A DNA stretch of 45,483 nucleotides from Lachnospiraceae bacterium. Its GTDB lineage: Bacteria; Bacillota; Clostridia; Lachnospirales; Lachnospiraceae. The notes under the pieces were generated by a model. That model worked only from the letters and a program-made list of their open reading frames with translations, ran no database searches and was not told the origin of the DNA. Position numbers and translations under genes: made by a program. The stretch is from the NCBI GenBank assembly GCA_017416465.1, contig JAFQCK010000029.1:1-45483 (forward strand), written 5' to 3'. Of this stretch, positions 16,101 to 25,800 are shown piece after piece. How positions within the stretch are numbered: the stretch's first letter is position 1; every line of letters begins with the position of its first letter.

Positions 16101-16903
16101 ACAGTTTGAGTGATAAATTTGACATTGTATCTAAGCTATCTAAGCATAATATATGGGAATATGATTTTAAAAATAAAGAATTATGTATGTATAATAATAA
16201 TTTTAACTCTGAATTACTTAAATTAAGTGATAAGTTTAATGAAGAAAAAGTTATTATTAATAATTTCCCTGATATATTATCCGAGAAGAAGTTTATAGAT
16301 GATGAAAACCAACAGATATTTAATGATTATATTGATAGTTTATGGAATAATCTTAAAGAAAAATATTATGAAATAAAGTTAATAAGTCAAAAAGGTAAAG
16401 ATATTTGGATTGGTTTTTGGTCAAAACCTATTGTTGATACGTCTGGAAAAGTTGATAAATTAATTGGTACATATAAAGTTGTTACAGCAAAGAAACAAGA
16501 AATTCTTGATATGAGAGATAAAATTAAGATAATGGAATTTATGAAAATTGATTCTGTAAAAGAAATGCTTGTTAATTTATCAAGAAATATTATTGTGGAT
16601 TATGATGATAATTCTACAAAACAATGGAAAGAAGTACTTAGAAAAGATAAAGTAAGATTTACTGATATTGTTAAGTATGTAAGTGAATATCAGGTTTCTG
16701 AAGAATATAAAAAGCAGTATTTAAAATTCTTTAATCCAAGTATTTTAATTAATAAATATAAAGGTGAGCCATTAATAGACAGTATGGAATATCAGTTTTA
16801 TAGAAAGGGCAAACTTATAACGTATAAATGTTATTTATGTTTGATGGAGATAGATACATCAGGAGACATATATATATATATTAAGTATACAGATGTAGAA
16901 TAA
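13133..16903 (+). CDS. Large multidomain GGDEF(degenerate)-EAL-PAS signalling protein
   Basis: 1256 residues with no membrane segment. About residues 25-150 form a GGDEF domain whose motif reads GGDNF (near residue 88), so diguanylate cyclase activity is doubtful. About 175-430 is a complete EAL domain: GAEALVRW, SINVSR, EITESA, LMDDFGSGYSS, IKIDMKF, VEGVET, FAQGYYYYKPM. PAS-like modules follow at about 465-575 and 600-710. A receiver-like fold at about 850-975 (TVLIVEKSDSDN, then ILTIFEAD where the phospho-acceptor Asp is expected) looks like a pseudo-receiver. Another PAS-like module occupies about 1000-1115. I chose ATG 13133, 11 bases after GTGGAGG; in-frame GTG 13115 and earlier codons are less likely. 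Probable role: cytosolic cyclic-di-GMP breakdown gated by sensory domains. Confidence 0.88.
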   Translation: MNEDFGEGYITTNYVKKLHNRNDFFEVADKIIKEIENDRYCLIAIDIEHFKLFNKWYGRKKGDEFLNQFAEILYYLEEEKQGVCGYFGGDNFVILMKYGSVEFIRVQEDLNQCALDIGKRIGFLPAYGIYKIKDKEGSSITMYDMALLALSQVKGNFDNRCCEFNESMTSTVEEELNVISEVRGALGREEFIFYAQPKCNISNGKIIGAEALVRWEHPTQGLISPGRFIPILEKNGFISDLDRYVWEMVCKWIRKIIDMGYKPIPISINVSRLDVVSMDVPEVLVDITEKYQIDHSLLRVEITESACIETTDTKIQGTVKRIQSAGFTVLMDDFGSGYSSLNMLKSVMIDVIKIDMKFLDISNDETQKGIGILESVVNMSNSMGIPIIVEGVETKKQEEFLLGMGCHFAQGYYYYKPMPISEFEKLLSDKDNIDYRGIYVNQSEQVHINELINVNDFSESQFNNILGAVSFFDMYKGKISITKVNDQYYNLLGTDVDYDITKARQLWENIFLKNKEYIMELFREAEDNQIKGSAGKLRFTKYDGTSVWLNIKLFMLKAEKERIQFIGLYSEVEENITQQNVDNLKISKINSIAIEDKIKIESLYGNLPCGFTIANIILDDKKMVKDFGVIYSNKESEKLFNCEFVKLKRLFKRIFGSKDEEKFKQMCKDVAYEGNSFSFEVFVEETGKYLRSVFFQYRYGFMAAITTDTTKTHIFDTIIKTKIKENTEFLYVDLEKDTFNLLYPENYSLVKYGKYSDVILKQLETEEVLYIDKKQLIDTLSVNGIRNVLKDKDNVELLFKCKDDDTFKWCKINLIVGERRCGTPGNVILIISKDSKGPIEDIISIDKKDTVLIVEKSDSDNSKLKNIFEKQYKVVSCNDLDSVNSILNRKCEQIILTIFEADSEQDEIYNIFKYYKNEGFVDKIPVIILCESSNRNCEFEDRVFNEGVSEIIYNSLPDNVISSRTAKVIEMFMDNLLTKQRYLGLVNEYNSLSDKFDIVSKLSKHNIWEYDFKNKELCMYNNNFNSELLKLSDKFNEEKVIINNFPDILSEKKFIDDENQQIFNDYIDSLWNNLKEKYYEIKLISQKGKDIWIGFWSKPIVDTSGKVDKLIGTYKVVTAKKQEILDMRDKIKIMEFMKIDSVKEMLVNLSRNIIVDYDDNSTKQWKEVLRKDKVRFTDIVKYVSEYQVSEEYKKQYLKFFNPSILINKYKGEPLIDSMEYQFYRKGKLITYKCYLCLMEIDTSGDIYIYIKYTDVE

Positions 16904-16929
16904 CTTGCAAAATAAAGTTAAATATATTA

Positions 16930-16972
16930 AATTAATAGAGTGAATGCGAGAGTGTTCACTCTATTAATTTTG
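16930..16972 (+). terminator. Strong intrinsic terminator after the GGDEF-EAL gene
   Basis: A perfect 15-base stem (16930-16944 with 16955-16969) encloses a 10-base loop and ends in TTT. It separates the signalling gene from copA. Confidence 0.75.
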
Positions 16973-17030
16973 CTAATGATATATATATTAAAGTAATTTT
17001 ATTGTAAATTATATCAGGATGGAGATAAAC

Positions 17031-19328
17031 ATGAATAATATTAAACACTTTAATGTAACAGGGATGAGTTGCTCAGCATGTAGTGCCAGAGTTGAAAAGG
17101 CAGTTTCAAAACTTGAAGGAGTTGACTCGTGTTCGATTAACTTGCTTACTAATTCATTGATGGTAGAAGGTGAAGTTGAAGATAATGAAATAATAAACGC
17201 TATAAAAAATGCCGGATATGGAGTAAGTATAAAAGATAATGATTCTGCGAAAAAAATAAATAAAAATGGATATGAATCGGAAGAAAAATTGGAAGATACA
17301 GAAATTAATAAGCTTATAAAAAGAGTATTTATTTCTGTAGGTTTTCTTGCGATGCTCATGTATATTTCAATGGGGCATAATATGTGGGGATGGCCTGTTC
17401 CTGAATTCTTTGAGAATAATTATTTGGCAAATGGATTAACGCAGATGCTTTTAACTATAATTATTATGATTATTAATCAAAAATTTTTTATAAGTGGTTT
17501 TAAGAGTCTTATAAAAAAAGCACCTAACATGGATACTCTTGTTGCACTTGGTTCAGGTGCATCATTTATATACAGTACCTTTGTTTTGTATGCTATGACT
17601 TTCGTTTCTTTTGATAATCAACATCAAATGCATAAATATCTTCATGAGTTCTATTTTGAATCTGCAGCAATGATTTTGACATTGATTACAGTTGGAAAGA
17701 TGCTTGAAGCACGTTCAAAGGGGAAAACAACAGATGCGTTAAAAGGACTTATGAATCTTTCACCTAAGAAGGCTTTGGTTATAAGAAATGATAAAGAGAT
17801 AGAAGTAAAAATAGATGAAGTTGTAAAAGGGGACGTGTTCATAGTAAAACCCGGAGAGTCAGTAGCTGTTGATGGTGTTGTCATAGAAGGAAGCAGCGCT
17901 ATTGATGAGTCGGTGCTTACAGGGGAAAGTATACCTGTTGATAAAAATTTGGGAAGTATTGTATCGGCAGGAACTATAAATCAATCAGGATATTTGAAAT
18001 GTGAAGCAACAAAAGTAGGAGAAGATACTACATTGTCTCAGATTATTAAGATGGTTAATGAGGCATCAGCTACTAAAGCTCCAATCGCAAAAATTGCGGA
18101 TAAAGTTTCGGGAGTATTTGTGCCCATCGTAATAGCTATTTCTGTATTAACAACTGTTATTTGGCTGATTTGCGGATATTCAATAGGTTTTGCGCTTGCA
18201 AGAGGGATATCTGTGTTAGTAATTAGTTGTCCATGCGCTCTTGGATTAGCAACTCCTGTTGCGATAATGGTAGGTAATGGGATTGGTGCAAAGAATGGGA
18301 TAATGTTTAAAACAGCAGCTTCGCTTGAAGAAACAGGCAAAGTAACGGTGGTTGTTCTTGATAAGACAGGAACTGTAACAAAAGGTGCACCAACAGTGAC
18401 AGATGTTATAACATATAATGGTTATGATAAAGAAGAGTTGTTGATTAGTGCATATGTATTAGAAAAAAGAAGCGAGCATCCATTAGCCAAAGCGATTATA
18501 GATTATTGTGAGAATAATGAAAAGATTAATAATTGTTGTTTAGAAGCAGAAGAATTTAATTCAATGCCTGGAAATGGCATAGCAGCGAAGATTAACAACG
18601 AGAATTATTATGCAGGAAATTTAAAATTTATTGAGGGTAAGACTGAGATTGCTAAAAGTATTGTTGGTGATATGGAAAATCTTGCAAAAGTAGGAAAAAC
18701 ACCGCTGTTCTTTGTTAAAAATGATAAACTTATGGGGATTGTTGCGGTCGCAGATGTAATTAAAGATGATAGTGCAAATGCAATTAATGAATTGAAAGAT
18801 ATGGGAATGCGTGTTGTAATGCTTACAGGTGATAATGAATATACGGCCAATGCAATAGGAAAAGAGGCAGGTGTTAACGAAGTCATAGCAGGTGTTTTGC
18901 CTGATGGTAAAGAAAGTGTGATTAGTAGTCTTAAGAAAAATGGAAAGGTTGCTATGGTGGGAGATGGAATTAATGATGCTCCTGCACTTACAAGTGCAGA
19001 TGTTGGGATTGCTATTGGGGCAGGAACAGATATAGCAATAGATGCGGCGGATGTTGTTTTGATGAAAAGCAGATTAAGTGATGTTGCAACTGCTATTAAG
19101 CTAAGTAAGGAAACATTAAAAAATATAAAACAAAATTTATTTTGGGCTTTTATTTATAATATAATAGGAATTCCACTTGCGGCAGGAATATGGTATCCTT
19201 TATTAGGGCTAAAACTTAATCCTATGTTCGGTGCGGCAGCAATGAGTTTGTCGAGTTTTTGCGTTGTAAGTAATGCTTTAAGACTTAATTTGATATGTAA
19301 GAAAAAATTGATAAAAAATGAGGAATAG
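17031..19328 (+). CDS. copA: Copper-exporting P1B-type ATPase (CopA)
   Basis: 765 residues with a single N-terminal heavy-metal domain (GMSCSACSAR, the Cu-binding CxxC near residues 14-17), eight predicted membrane helices, the actuator motif LTGES (about 296), the intramembrane CPC (about 400), the phosphorylation motif DKTGT (about 444), the SEHP nucleotide-binding motif and GDGINDAP (about 644). The YN pair in helix 7 and MSLSS in helix 8 match the Cu(I) signature, so it should pump Cu(I) out of the cytoplasm. ATG 17031 is preceded by GGATGGAG; the in-frame ATG 17019 overlaps that site. No CopY or CsoR operator was recognised upstream and no copper chaperone gene lies beside it. The dus gene starts 2 bases after its stop. 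Confidence 0.95.
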   Translation: MNNIKHFNVTGMSCSACSARVEKAVSKLEGVDSCSINLLTNSLMVEGEVEDNEIINAIKNAGYGVSIKDNDSAKKINKNGYESEEKLEDTEINKLIKRVFISVGFLAMLMYISMGHNMWGWPVPEFFENNYLANGLTQMLLTIIIMIINQKFFISGFKSLIKKAPNMDTLVALGSGASFIYSTFVLYAMTFVSFDNQHQMHKYLHEFYFESAAMILTLITVGKMLEARSKGKTTDALKGLMNLSPKKALVIRNDKEIEVKIDEVVKGDVFIVKPGESVAVDGVVIEGSSAIDESVLTGESIPVDKNLGSIVSAGTINQSGYLKCEATKVGEDTTLSQIIKMVNEASATKAPIAKIADKVSGVFVPIVIAISVLTTVIWLICGYSIGFALARGISVLVISCPCALGLATPVAIMVGNGIGAKNGIMFKTAASLEETGKVTVVVLDKTGTVTKGAPTVTDVITYNGYDKEELLISAYVLEKRSEHPLAKAIIDYCENNEKINNCCLEAEEFNSMPGNGIAAKINNENYYAGNLKFIEGKTEIAKSIVGDMENLAKVGKTPLFFVKNDKLMGIVAVADVIKDDSANAINELKDMGMRVVMLTGDNEYTANAIGKEAGVNEVIAGVLPDGKESVISSLKKNGKVAMVGDGINDAPALTSADVGIAIGAGTDIAIDAADVVLMKSRLSDVATAIKLSKETLKNIKQNLFWAFIYNIIGIPLAAGIWYPLLGLKLNPMFGAAAMSLSSFCVVSNALRLNLICKKKLIKNEE

Positions 19329-19329
19329 T

Positions 19330-20268
19330 ATGAAATTTTATTTTGCACCAATGGAAGGTGTTGCCGGATATATCTATAGGAATACTTATAATAAATATTT
19401 TAATAATATAGATAAATTCTTTGCACCCTTCATATCCACAAGTCCTAATGGAATTAAGAAAATGAAAGAATTTAAAGATATTTTGCCTGAGAATAATATG
19501 GGCATTAATATTGTTCCGCAATTATTATCTAATTCGTATGAAGATTTTGTGATTGCAGTAAAAGAGATGAAAAGTTATGGATATAATGAGATTAATTTAA
19601 ATGTTGGTTGCCCATCAGGCACAGTTACATCTAAAAAAAAGGGAGCAGGTATGCTTCTTGATTTAGACTATCTTGATAAATTTTTAGATTTTATTTTTGA
19701 ACATCTTGATATAAAGATTTCTGTAAAAACAAGAATAGGGTATTATGATGATAGTGAAGTAGAAAAACTTATTGAAATATATAATAACTATCCTATTTAT
19801 GAATTGATTGTTCATCCAAGAACCAGAGAAGATTTTTATAAAAATAAAGTTGACTTGAATGCTTTTGAAAAGTTTTATCAAAACTCAAAACATGACATGT
19901 GTTTTAATGGTGATATTTTTAGTTATGATGACTATGAAAATTTAATTAGGAGATTTCCTAAAGTAAATAAAGTTATGCTTGGAAGAGGGATTTTGAGGAA
20001 TCCATCAATTGTGGATAATATAAAAAATAATGAAAAATGTCCGGATTTAAAAAAGATTTTTGAATTTCATGATGATTTATTTGAAAAATATAAGAACTAT
20101 TTATCAGGAGAAATTCATCTTTTGTTTAAAATGAAAGAAGTGTGGCTCTATATGGTTAATTCGTTAGAAGATAGTGAAAAATATGCTAAAAAAATTAAAA
20201 AGATTAAGAAACTGTCAGAATATAGGAGTCTTATTGATGAATTAAAATATATATCAGGTGTTTGGTAA
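19330..20268 (+). CDS. dus: tRNA-dihydrouridine synthase family protein
   Basis: A 312-residue FMN-dependent enzyme that reduces uridines in tRNA D-loops. Visible signatures are FAPMEGVAGYIYR at the N-terminus, NLNVGCPSG with the catalytic Cys, KKGAGMLLD, VKTRIG, IVHPRTRE, FNGDIFS and VMLGRGILRNP. Length is normal. I chose ATG 19330 because GAGGA lies 5 bases upstream; the in-frame ATG 19318 lies inside copA. It is tightly coupled to copA, so it is likely co-transcribed, although the functions are unrelated. Which D position it modifies cannot be told. It ends at a bidirectional hairpin facing the convergent regulator gene. Confidence 0.9.
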   Translation: MKFYFAPMEGVAGYIYRNTYNKYFNNIDKFFAPFISTSPNGIKKMKEFKDILPENNMGINIVPQLLSNSYEDFVIAVKEMKSYGYNEINLNVGCPSGTVTSKKKGAGMLLDLDYLDKFLDFIFEHLDIKISVKTRIGYYDDSEVEKLIEIYNNYPIYELIVHPRTREDFYKNKVDLNAFEKFYQNSKHDMCFNGDIFSYDDYENLIRRFPKVNKVMLGRGILRNPSIVDNIKNNEKCPDLKKIFEFHDDLFEKYKNYLSGEIHLLFKMKEVWLYMVNSLEDSEKYAKKIKKIKKLSEYRSLIDELKYISGVW

Positions 20269-20292
20269 AAGTATTCAATAAGGTAATGATAA

Positions 20293-20324
20293 AAGCCTAA
20301 AGGTTCAAAGAAAACTTTAGGCTT
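20293..20324. terminator. Bidirectional intrinsic terminator between convergent genes
   Basis: AAGCCTAAAG (20293-20302) pairs with CTTTAGGCTT (20315-20324). There are A-rich bases before it and T/A-rich bases after it, so it can end transcripts from the dus side (+) and from the regulator side (-). Confidence 0.65.
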
Positions 20325-20333
20325 AATTATAAT

Positions 20334-20702
20334 TTATTTGTGAGTTGAAACATAGTCTTTAATGGCTTTAAAACTTTCAGGACTTATTACGTGTTCCATT
20401 CTGCAAGCATCTTCGGTTGCAATGTTTTCGTCTACACCTAAAGAAATAAGCCAACGTGAAAGTACATCATGTCTTTCGTAAATGGTTTCAGCTATTTTTA
20501 AACCGGCATCAGTAAGAGTTATAAAACCTGCTTCGTTTACTGAAATATATCCGTTTGTTCTAAGATTTTTCATAGCTACACTTATGCTTGATTTTTTGAA
20601 ATCAAGTTCATGAACTATATCTATAGAACGAACTACAGGAAGTTTTTTGCTAAGCATATATATAGTTTCGAGATAATTTTCAACTGATTCATTTATAACC
20701 AT
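20334..20702 (-). CDS. DtxR/MntR-family metal-dependent transcriptional regulator
   Basis: This is the only clear minus-strand gene in the window. Its 122 residues comprise an N-terminal winged helix (ENYLETIYMLSKK, then VRSIDIVHELDFKKSSISVAMKNLR, with TLTDAGLKIAE as the wing) and the metal-binding dimerisation domain (ERHDVLSRWLISLGVD, then EDACRMEHVISPE). His in ERHD and Glu/Cys/Glu-His in the ACxMEH segment are the usual Mn/Fe ligands. It lacks the C-terminal SH3-like domain, as MntR-type members do. SD GGAGGG precedes the start codon. It probably senses Mn(II) or Fe(II) and represses metal uptake genes; none lie nearby, so the neighbouring copA is not an obvious target. Confidence 0.88.
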   Translation of the reverse strand: MVINESVENYLETIYMLSKKLPVVRSIDIVHELDFKKSSISVAMKNLRTNGYISVNEAGFITLTDAGLKIAETIYERHDVLSRWLISLGVDENIATEDACRMEHVISPESFKAIKDYVSTHK

Positions 20703-20719
20703 AAGAACCCTCCATATAG

Positions 20720-20764
20720 AAAAGTAAAAAATATACTTTTATAAAATCATAATTAATTGTACAA
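20720..20764 (-). promoter_or_regulatory. Promoter and possible operator of the DtxR/MntR-type gene
   Basis: Read on the minus strand, TTGTAC (20764-20759) is a -35 candidate followed at 15 bases by TATAAA (20743-20738), or at 17 bases by TAAAAG. Immediately downstream, an inverted repeat of AAAAGTA (20720-20726) and TACTTTT (20734-20740) with a 7-base centre overlaps the transcription start. That is a typical place for autoregulation. The spacing and the operator reading are inferred. Confidence 0.4.
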
Positions 20765-20842
20765 GTATCAGAATTATATCATAATATTTTTTGGGGGGCA
20801 ATAAATATATAGATTTTTTGTTAATATATAATTAAGAGTTAC

Positions 20843-20871
20843 TTGAAAATAATATATTAAAGTATTATACT
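20843..20871 (+). promoter_or_regulatory. Sigma-A promoter for the GH25 muramidase gene
   Basis: TTGAAA (20843-20848), a 17-base spacer and TATACT (20866-20871) form a near-consensus vegetative promoter about 75 bases upstream of the GTG start. The rest of the 20765-20940 gap is very AT-rich without other features I can support. Confidence 0.65.
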
Positions 20872-20952
20872 AAAAATATATTTTGGATAATGCTAAAAAA
20901 TTTATATATAATATTTTTTGTGAAATTCATTCTGAAAGGATAACTATAGGCA

Positions 20953-22809
20953 GTGAATTATTGGGATAAAATAAAGAGTATTTTTTGTTGCGTAAAAGAG
21001 AAGATTACGGAATGGTTTAATGAGTTATATAATGAGATGAAAAGTATTGAGAATAAAAAAAGATTTGGAATTATAGTTGGTTCATGGATTCTTGTTTTTA
21101 TCTCAATTATTTTTGTGTCTAAAATTAAGGAAGTGCATGATGGTAATGATATAACCATACTTGCTGAAACAGAGTCTATAGAAGAAATGACTGAAGCGGA
21201 TGTACAGGTTGAAACTGTAGTGATAAAAAAAGAGACTATGGCAGAAACCACTACGATTGAAGTTTCTACAGAAGTATCTACAGAAACTCAAAATAACGAT
21301 ATTGATGTAAATAGTTTTGAGAAAGAAACAATTCCTTTTGAAAAGATTGAAGTTGTTAACGAACAATTATATGATGATGCAATTATTACTACTCAAAAAC
21401 CACAGATTATCTATTCTGAGCCGGGCGAAAAGAAGTCATCTAAAGACTATGATAAGGATAGATTTGTTAATTGTATAGATGTATCAAAACATCAGGGAGA
21501 TATAGACTGGAAAGCGGTAAAGGAATCCGGTATAGATTATGCTATAATAAGAGTTGCATATAGAGGATATGAGACAGGGAAAATTGCTAAAGACTCCAAA
21601 TTTGAGAAAAATATAAAAGGAGCATTGGCTAATGATATTGAAGTTGGTGTGTATTTCTTTTCACAGGCAACTAACAAAGTAGAAGCATTGGAAGAGGCTT
21701 CAGTAATCCTTAAATATATTAAAGGATATAATATTACATTACCGGTTGTTATTGATTGGGAGACAGCACCAGGGTATCGTACATATTCAGGAATTAATAA
21801 AGATGAATTAACTGATATTATATCAGTTTTTTGTGATATGGTTAAAAAATATGGTTATGACCCAATGGTGTATATGTGTCAGACTGATTTTACAGGAAGA
21901 GTATATGGTAAAAAATTGTCACAAAAGTATAAGATATGGGTTGCATGGTATTTTGGATGTTATGCAAAATCGGATACAAGTCTGAACCGGTTTAAATATG
22001 GAGAAGATATACCTGATTTAACATATAATTATAATGTATGGCAGTATTCTAAGAATGGCTATGTTAATGGAATATCTACACCTGTAGATATGAATATATA
22101 TATATTGCCTGAAAAAATACCTGAACCTGTACTTACTGTTGATTTTGAAGAAAAAATTATTGATTATAATGATAAAAAGTATGATGTATTATCGGGTGTT
22201 AAACTCATTGATTATCAAGGATTGAACATTACTGATAAAGTTGGATATATGATAAATAATAGTAATTTAAAACCGGTAACAATAGAAGAGATGGTAGTGA
22301 ATCCGGGGAAATATGTAATATCATATTATTATAAAGATAATCCTAAAATCTGTAAGAATATTAATTTATATGTCAGAGATATTCCGGAAGTTTATTTTGA
22401 TGAGAAAAAATGGTGTGATGATGAAATAAAAAATGTAGATTATATCTATGATAAAAAAATAAGTGTTGAAGAAAACTTAGAAATTCTAAAATCGCAAATA
22501 CTTTCGAGGATAGAGGTGAGAAAGTATAATTTGTCTTTTGATAAGGATTATATTGTTATTGATGGTGAGATATATAATCTTCCAGAATTGGGAACAGATG
22601 GATGTATTAGAGAAGGGGAATATGAATTAAGATATAAAAATGAAGGTTTGGAAGGGTTAGTGATTGAAAGAATAGTAAAACTTAATATTATACTACCTTC
22701 TGATGAAGAAAATGAAACTGATGACAATGAGGAAAATGCAGAAACCGATGGTGAGAATAATGAAGAATCAACAGAAAAATCAAGTAAAGAAAATGTTGAA
22801 TTAGAATAG
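20953..22809 (+). CDS. Membrane-anchored GH25 family muramidase (lysozyme-like)
   Basis: 618 residues. A cytoplasmic head of about 37 residues is followed by one membrane helix (about 38-58) and a Thr/Glu-rich linker (about 62-165). The glycoside hydrolase 25 domain follows (about 170-385), with FVNCIDVSKHQGDIDW, IIRVAYRG, VYFFSQA, the acidic catalytic site VVIDWETAPG, YMCQTDF and NVWQYSKNG. After it come an Ig-like or similar beta module (about 395-475), a further module and a highly acidic Glu/Asn tail. It should cut N-acetylmuramyl linkages in peptidoglycan outside the membrane. GTG start with AAAGGA upstream. It has its own promoter and probably forms a transcript with the next two genes. 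Confidence 0.9.
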   Translation: MNYWDKIKSIFCCVKEKITEWFNELYNEMKSIENKKRFGIIVGSWILVFISIIFVSKIKEVHDGNDITILAETESIEEMTEADVQVETVVIKKETMAETTTIEVSTEVSTETQNNDIDVNSFEKETIPFEKIEVVNEQLYDDAIITTQKPQIIYSEPGEKKSSKDYDKDRFVNCIDVSKHQGDIDWKAVKESGIDYAIIRVAYRGYETGKIAKDSKFEKNIKGALANDIEVGVYFFSQATNKVEALEEASVILKYIKGYNITLPVVIDWETAPGYRTYSGINKDELTDIISVFCDMVKKYGYDPMVYMCQTDFTGRVYGKKLSQKYKIWVAWYFGCYAKSDTSLNRFKYGEDIPDLTYNYNVWQYSKNGYVNGISTPVDMNIYILPEKIPEPVLTVDFEEKIIDYNDKKYDVLSGVKLIDYQGLNITDKVGYMINNSNLKPVTIEEMVVNPGKYVISYYYKDNPKICKNINLYVRDIPEVYFDEKKWCDDEIKNVDYIYDKKISVEENLEILKSQILSRIEVRKYNLSFDKDYIVIDGEIYNLPELGTDGCIREGEYELRYKNEGLEGLVIERIVKLNIILPSDEENETDDNEENAETDGENNEESTEKSSKENVELE

Positions 22810-22856
22810 AAAGTATAGTAAAATATAGCATAAGAATAGAGTTTGGGGGAATTGCC

Positions 22857-25800
22857 TTGGAACATACATCATATATACAGAATTTATTTTATTCATTCTT
22901 ACAGAATGTTAATACATTATCAGAGAATTTAATGTTTATCAAACATTATAATACTCTTGATTTATCACTTGAAAAATTAGAAAAGATTGTGTGTGATGAA
23001 TATAAAAATGGTCTTTTGTATCATGGATTTTCGAAAAATGTTATAAAAGAACCGTATGAGCCATTTATGAGTGGTATCAGATACTATTATCAAAAGTTCT
23101 ATTCGAAAGATTTGAGCGTGGAAGAATTTATTGATGAGTGTGATATTTATTCATTACATAAGCAGATTTTTGAAACATATATTAAGACTGGTAAAGCTAC
23201 TCGTTTTGAGATGCTGATAATAGCTGAAAGTAAGTTTGAAAAGGACAGATTTATTGATTCCATAATAAACACATTGGATTATATATCAAGAACTAAGAAG
23301 ATTCTTATAGTACTTAATAATTTCCAGTATTCTTCAATCACAACAATAGATATACTTGAGAGAATGATTAATAATTCTGAATTTTCTAATGTGAAGATAA
23401 TGATTGTTTACAGTGAATTACAACAACCACTTTTGTATATCGAAAATAAATATATGAAGGTCATTGAGTGTGCTGAAGAAAAGAATATTTTATTTGAATG
23501 GGACGAAGAAGAAAAATGTGAAGTGAGTAAATTTCATTTAACATTTGTCCCTAACAAGCGCTTTTTTTCTGATTATTTACGAAAACTTAATAATTTATAT
23601 GAAATGTTTGCGTATGAGGATGCGAAGCATTTTATAGATATAATTCATGAACGTATTTCAGAAGGTCGTTTGATTGTAAGTGATTTAGAAAAGTTTGACT
23701 TTTATTATATATCGTCTTTATGTGAGATGATGTTAAATGATGAGAATAATGCATTATTAATGGCAGATAAATTATTAGAATTGTATGATAGAAATAAAGA
23801 TTTTCTTCAAGATTACAGATATAATTTGTTGTGTGGAAGAATACATATGAAATTATGTCAGGCGGATTTGACTATCAAAAAAGCTGAAAAGGCAAAAGAA
23901 GCGGCAAAGAAACTTGGTGATGATGATTTGTATTTTACAGCAGATATTGTTTCTAAAGGTGCTTATTTTGGTGGATTTAAAGATGTATTTGTTGTGGATT
24001 TTGAGAATATCTGCATAGATGAAGAGTTTATTTCAAAATTAAGAGAATACGGATATCTTAATACTTTGGCTCATTATCTTATTTATGCGAAGGATAATGA
24101 TGTAGAAACGATAGAAAAGTTTATTAAAAATAATTCGTCAGATTCGTTTGAAGAAGCGGTTGCAATTAGTACAAGGTTAAATAATTCGGATTTTTTACAG
24201 ACTGCATATACTAAATATATTGTTAAATTTACTGATAATGGATATCATAAGTATATTGAGGAGTTTTACAAGAAGAAGTTCGAGATACTTGATAGAAGTG
24301 GGGAAAATGTAAGAATTGCTCATTTATATCTTGGAATGGGATATAATGCGATTATCAGTGAAAAGTATGCAAAAGCTAATGAGTATTTTGTAAAAGCAAT
24401 AGAATACTTATTTAAGTTAAAGAGAGTGGAAGAACTTATTGAAGCAGTATATAATTTATCTATTAATTGTATATGTGCTGAAGATTATATGTCATCATGT
24501 GATTATCTTAATGCTTTATTTAAGATGCTTGATAATATGAATTTACAGACGATTCAGATATGTAATGCGTCAAAATTATATGGTTTGTTATCGTTATCAT
24601 TTTTTAAACTTGGCAATGATTACAGAGCATTAAGATGTCTTGATAGTATGGAGAATTTATTATCTCATGTATTATATGCTGAGGAACATAATAATATAGA
24701 TGTGTATAAATGGCAAGAAGACTTGTTTTTATATTATATGTTGGTCGGAATGTTGGCTAAGAAGAATGAAGATTATGAAAAAGCAGGAATATGTTTTTCA
24801 AAAGCGAAAAAGTATTTTGAGGTTTGTTCAAATGTAATGTTTTATTCTGTTGGTGTATTTATTGTAGAATATTATGATTATTTTCTTCTTGTAGGTGATG
24901 AACAGTCGGCTGAAGAGATATTGAAATATGGGGTGGATTTTTGTGAAAAGAATGGATATATTCTTAAATCAAAAACCATTATTAGCCAGATTGAGAAGAA
25001 GACATTTAATACCAGACCGCTTGTAGCAGGATTTGTTAATGTTTCTTTGGGAGATTTAATAAAGATTTCATATAATGCTGGTGTCGAGAATAATCTTGAT
25101 AAACGAAGAAAAGATATAAGGTTTTTGTCCGTATGGCAAGAGATGCTTAATAAAGAATATTCGGATACGGAGTTATTGATAAATAATGCAATGATTACAT
25201 TGCAGAATAATTTTAATTTTAATGGTATTTTAGCTTTAGAGATTAAGGATAATCAAATTAAGGAATTGTATAAGGATATTGAAATCGATAGTAATTATTC
25301 CTATAAGGATATTAAGGATTTCTTCATGGTTATTAAGAGGGATTTCATAACTAGTAGAACTGATAAATCGTATGTTGAGTATGATAAGCTGGTTTCGATT
25401 TTTGGAGAGCGTCTGGTAGTAACTTGTATAGGTGTTCCGGTATATGACGAAGAAGGTCTTATTGGAATATTTGTTGGTATAATTACTATGAGTAAGAATC
25501 TTAGATTTAGTAGAACTCTTATGAATGAAGAAGATCTTGTTATAGTTAAAACAGCTATAAATCAGTTATTTACAAGTATTGAAAGAGTAAGAAATAAGTT
25601 TAATATTATTGAAATTAATAAGAAATTAAATGAACTTGCAGTAACGGATATGCTTACCGGTCTTTATAACAGACAGGGACTAACTAAGATGATAGAGTCA
25701 TATTCTAATAAGAATAGTAATATTATTATCTTGTATGCAGATTTGGATAATTTCAAATATTATAATGATACGTTTGGACATGACTTGGGGGATGTTATTC

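Noticed and set aside
16972-17030. CopY/CsoR operator upstream of copA
   Set aside because: No TACAnnTGTA box or GC-flanked CsoR palindrome was found in the short upstream gap.
20741-20950. Replication origin or plasmid-like AT-rich region
   Set aside because: The stretch is only AT-rich intergenic DNA with two divergent promoters. No DnaA-box cluster, iterons or replication gene are present.
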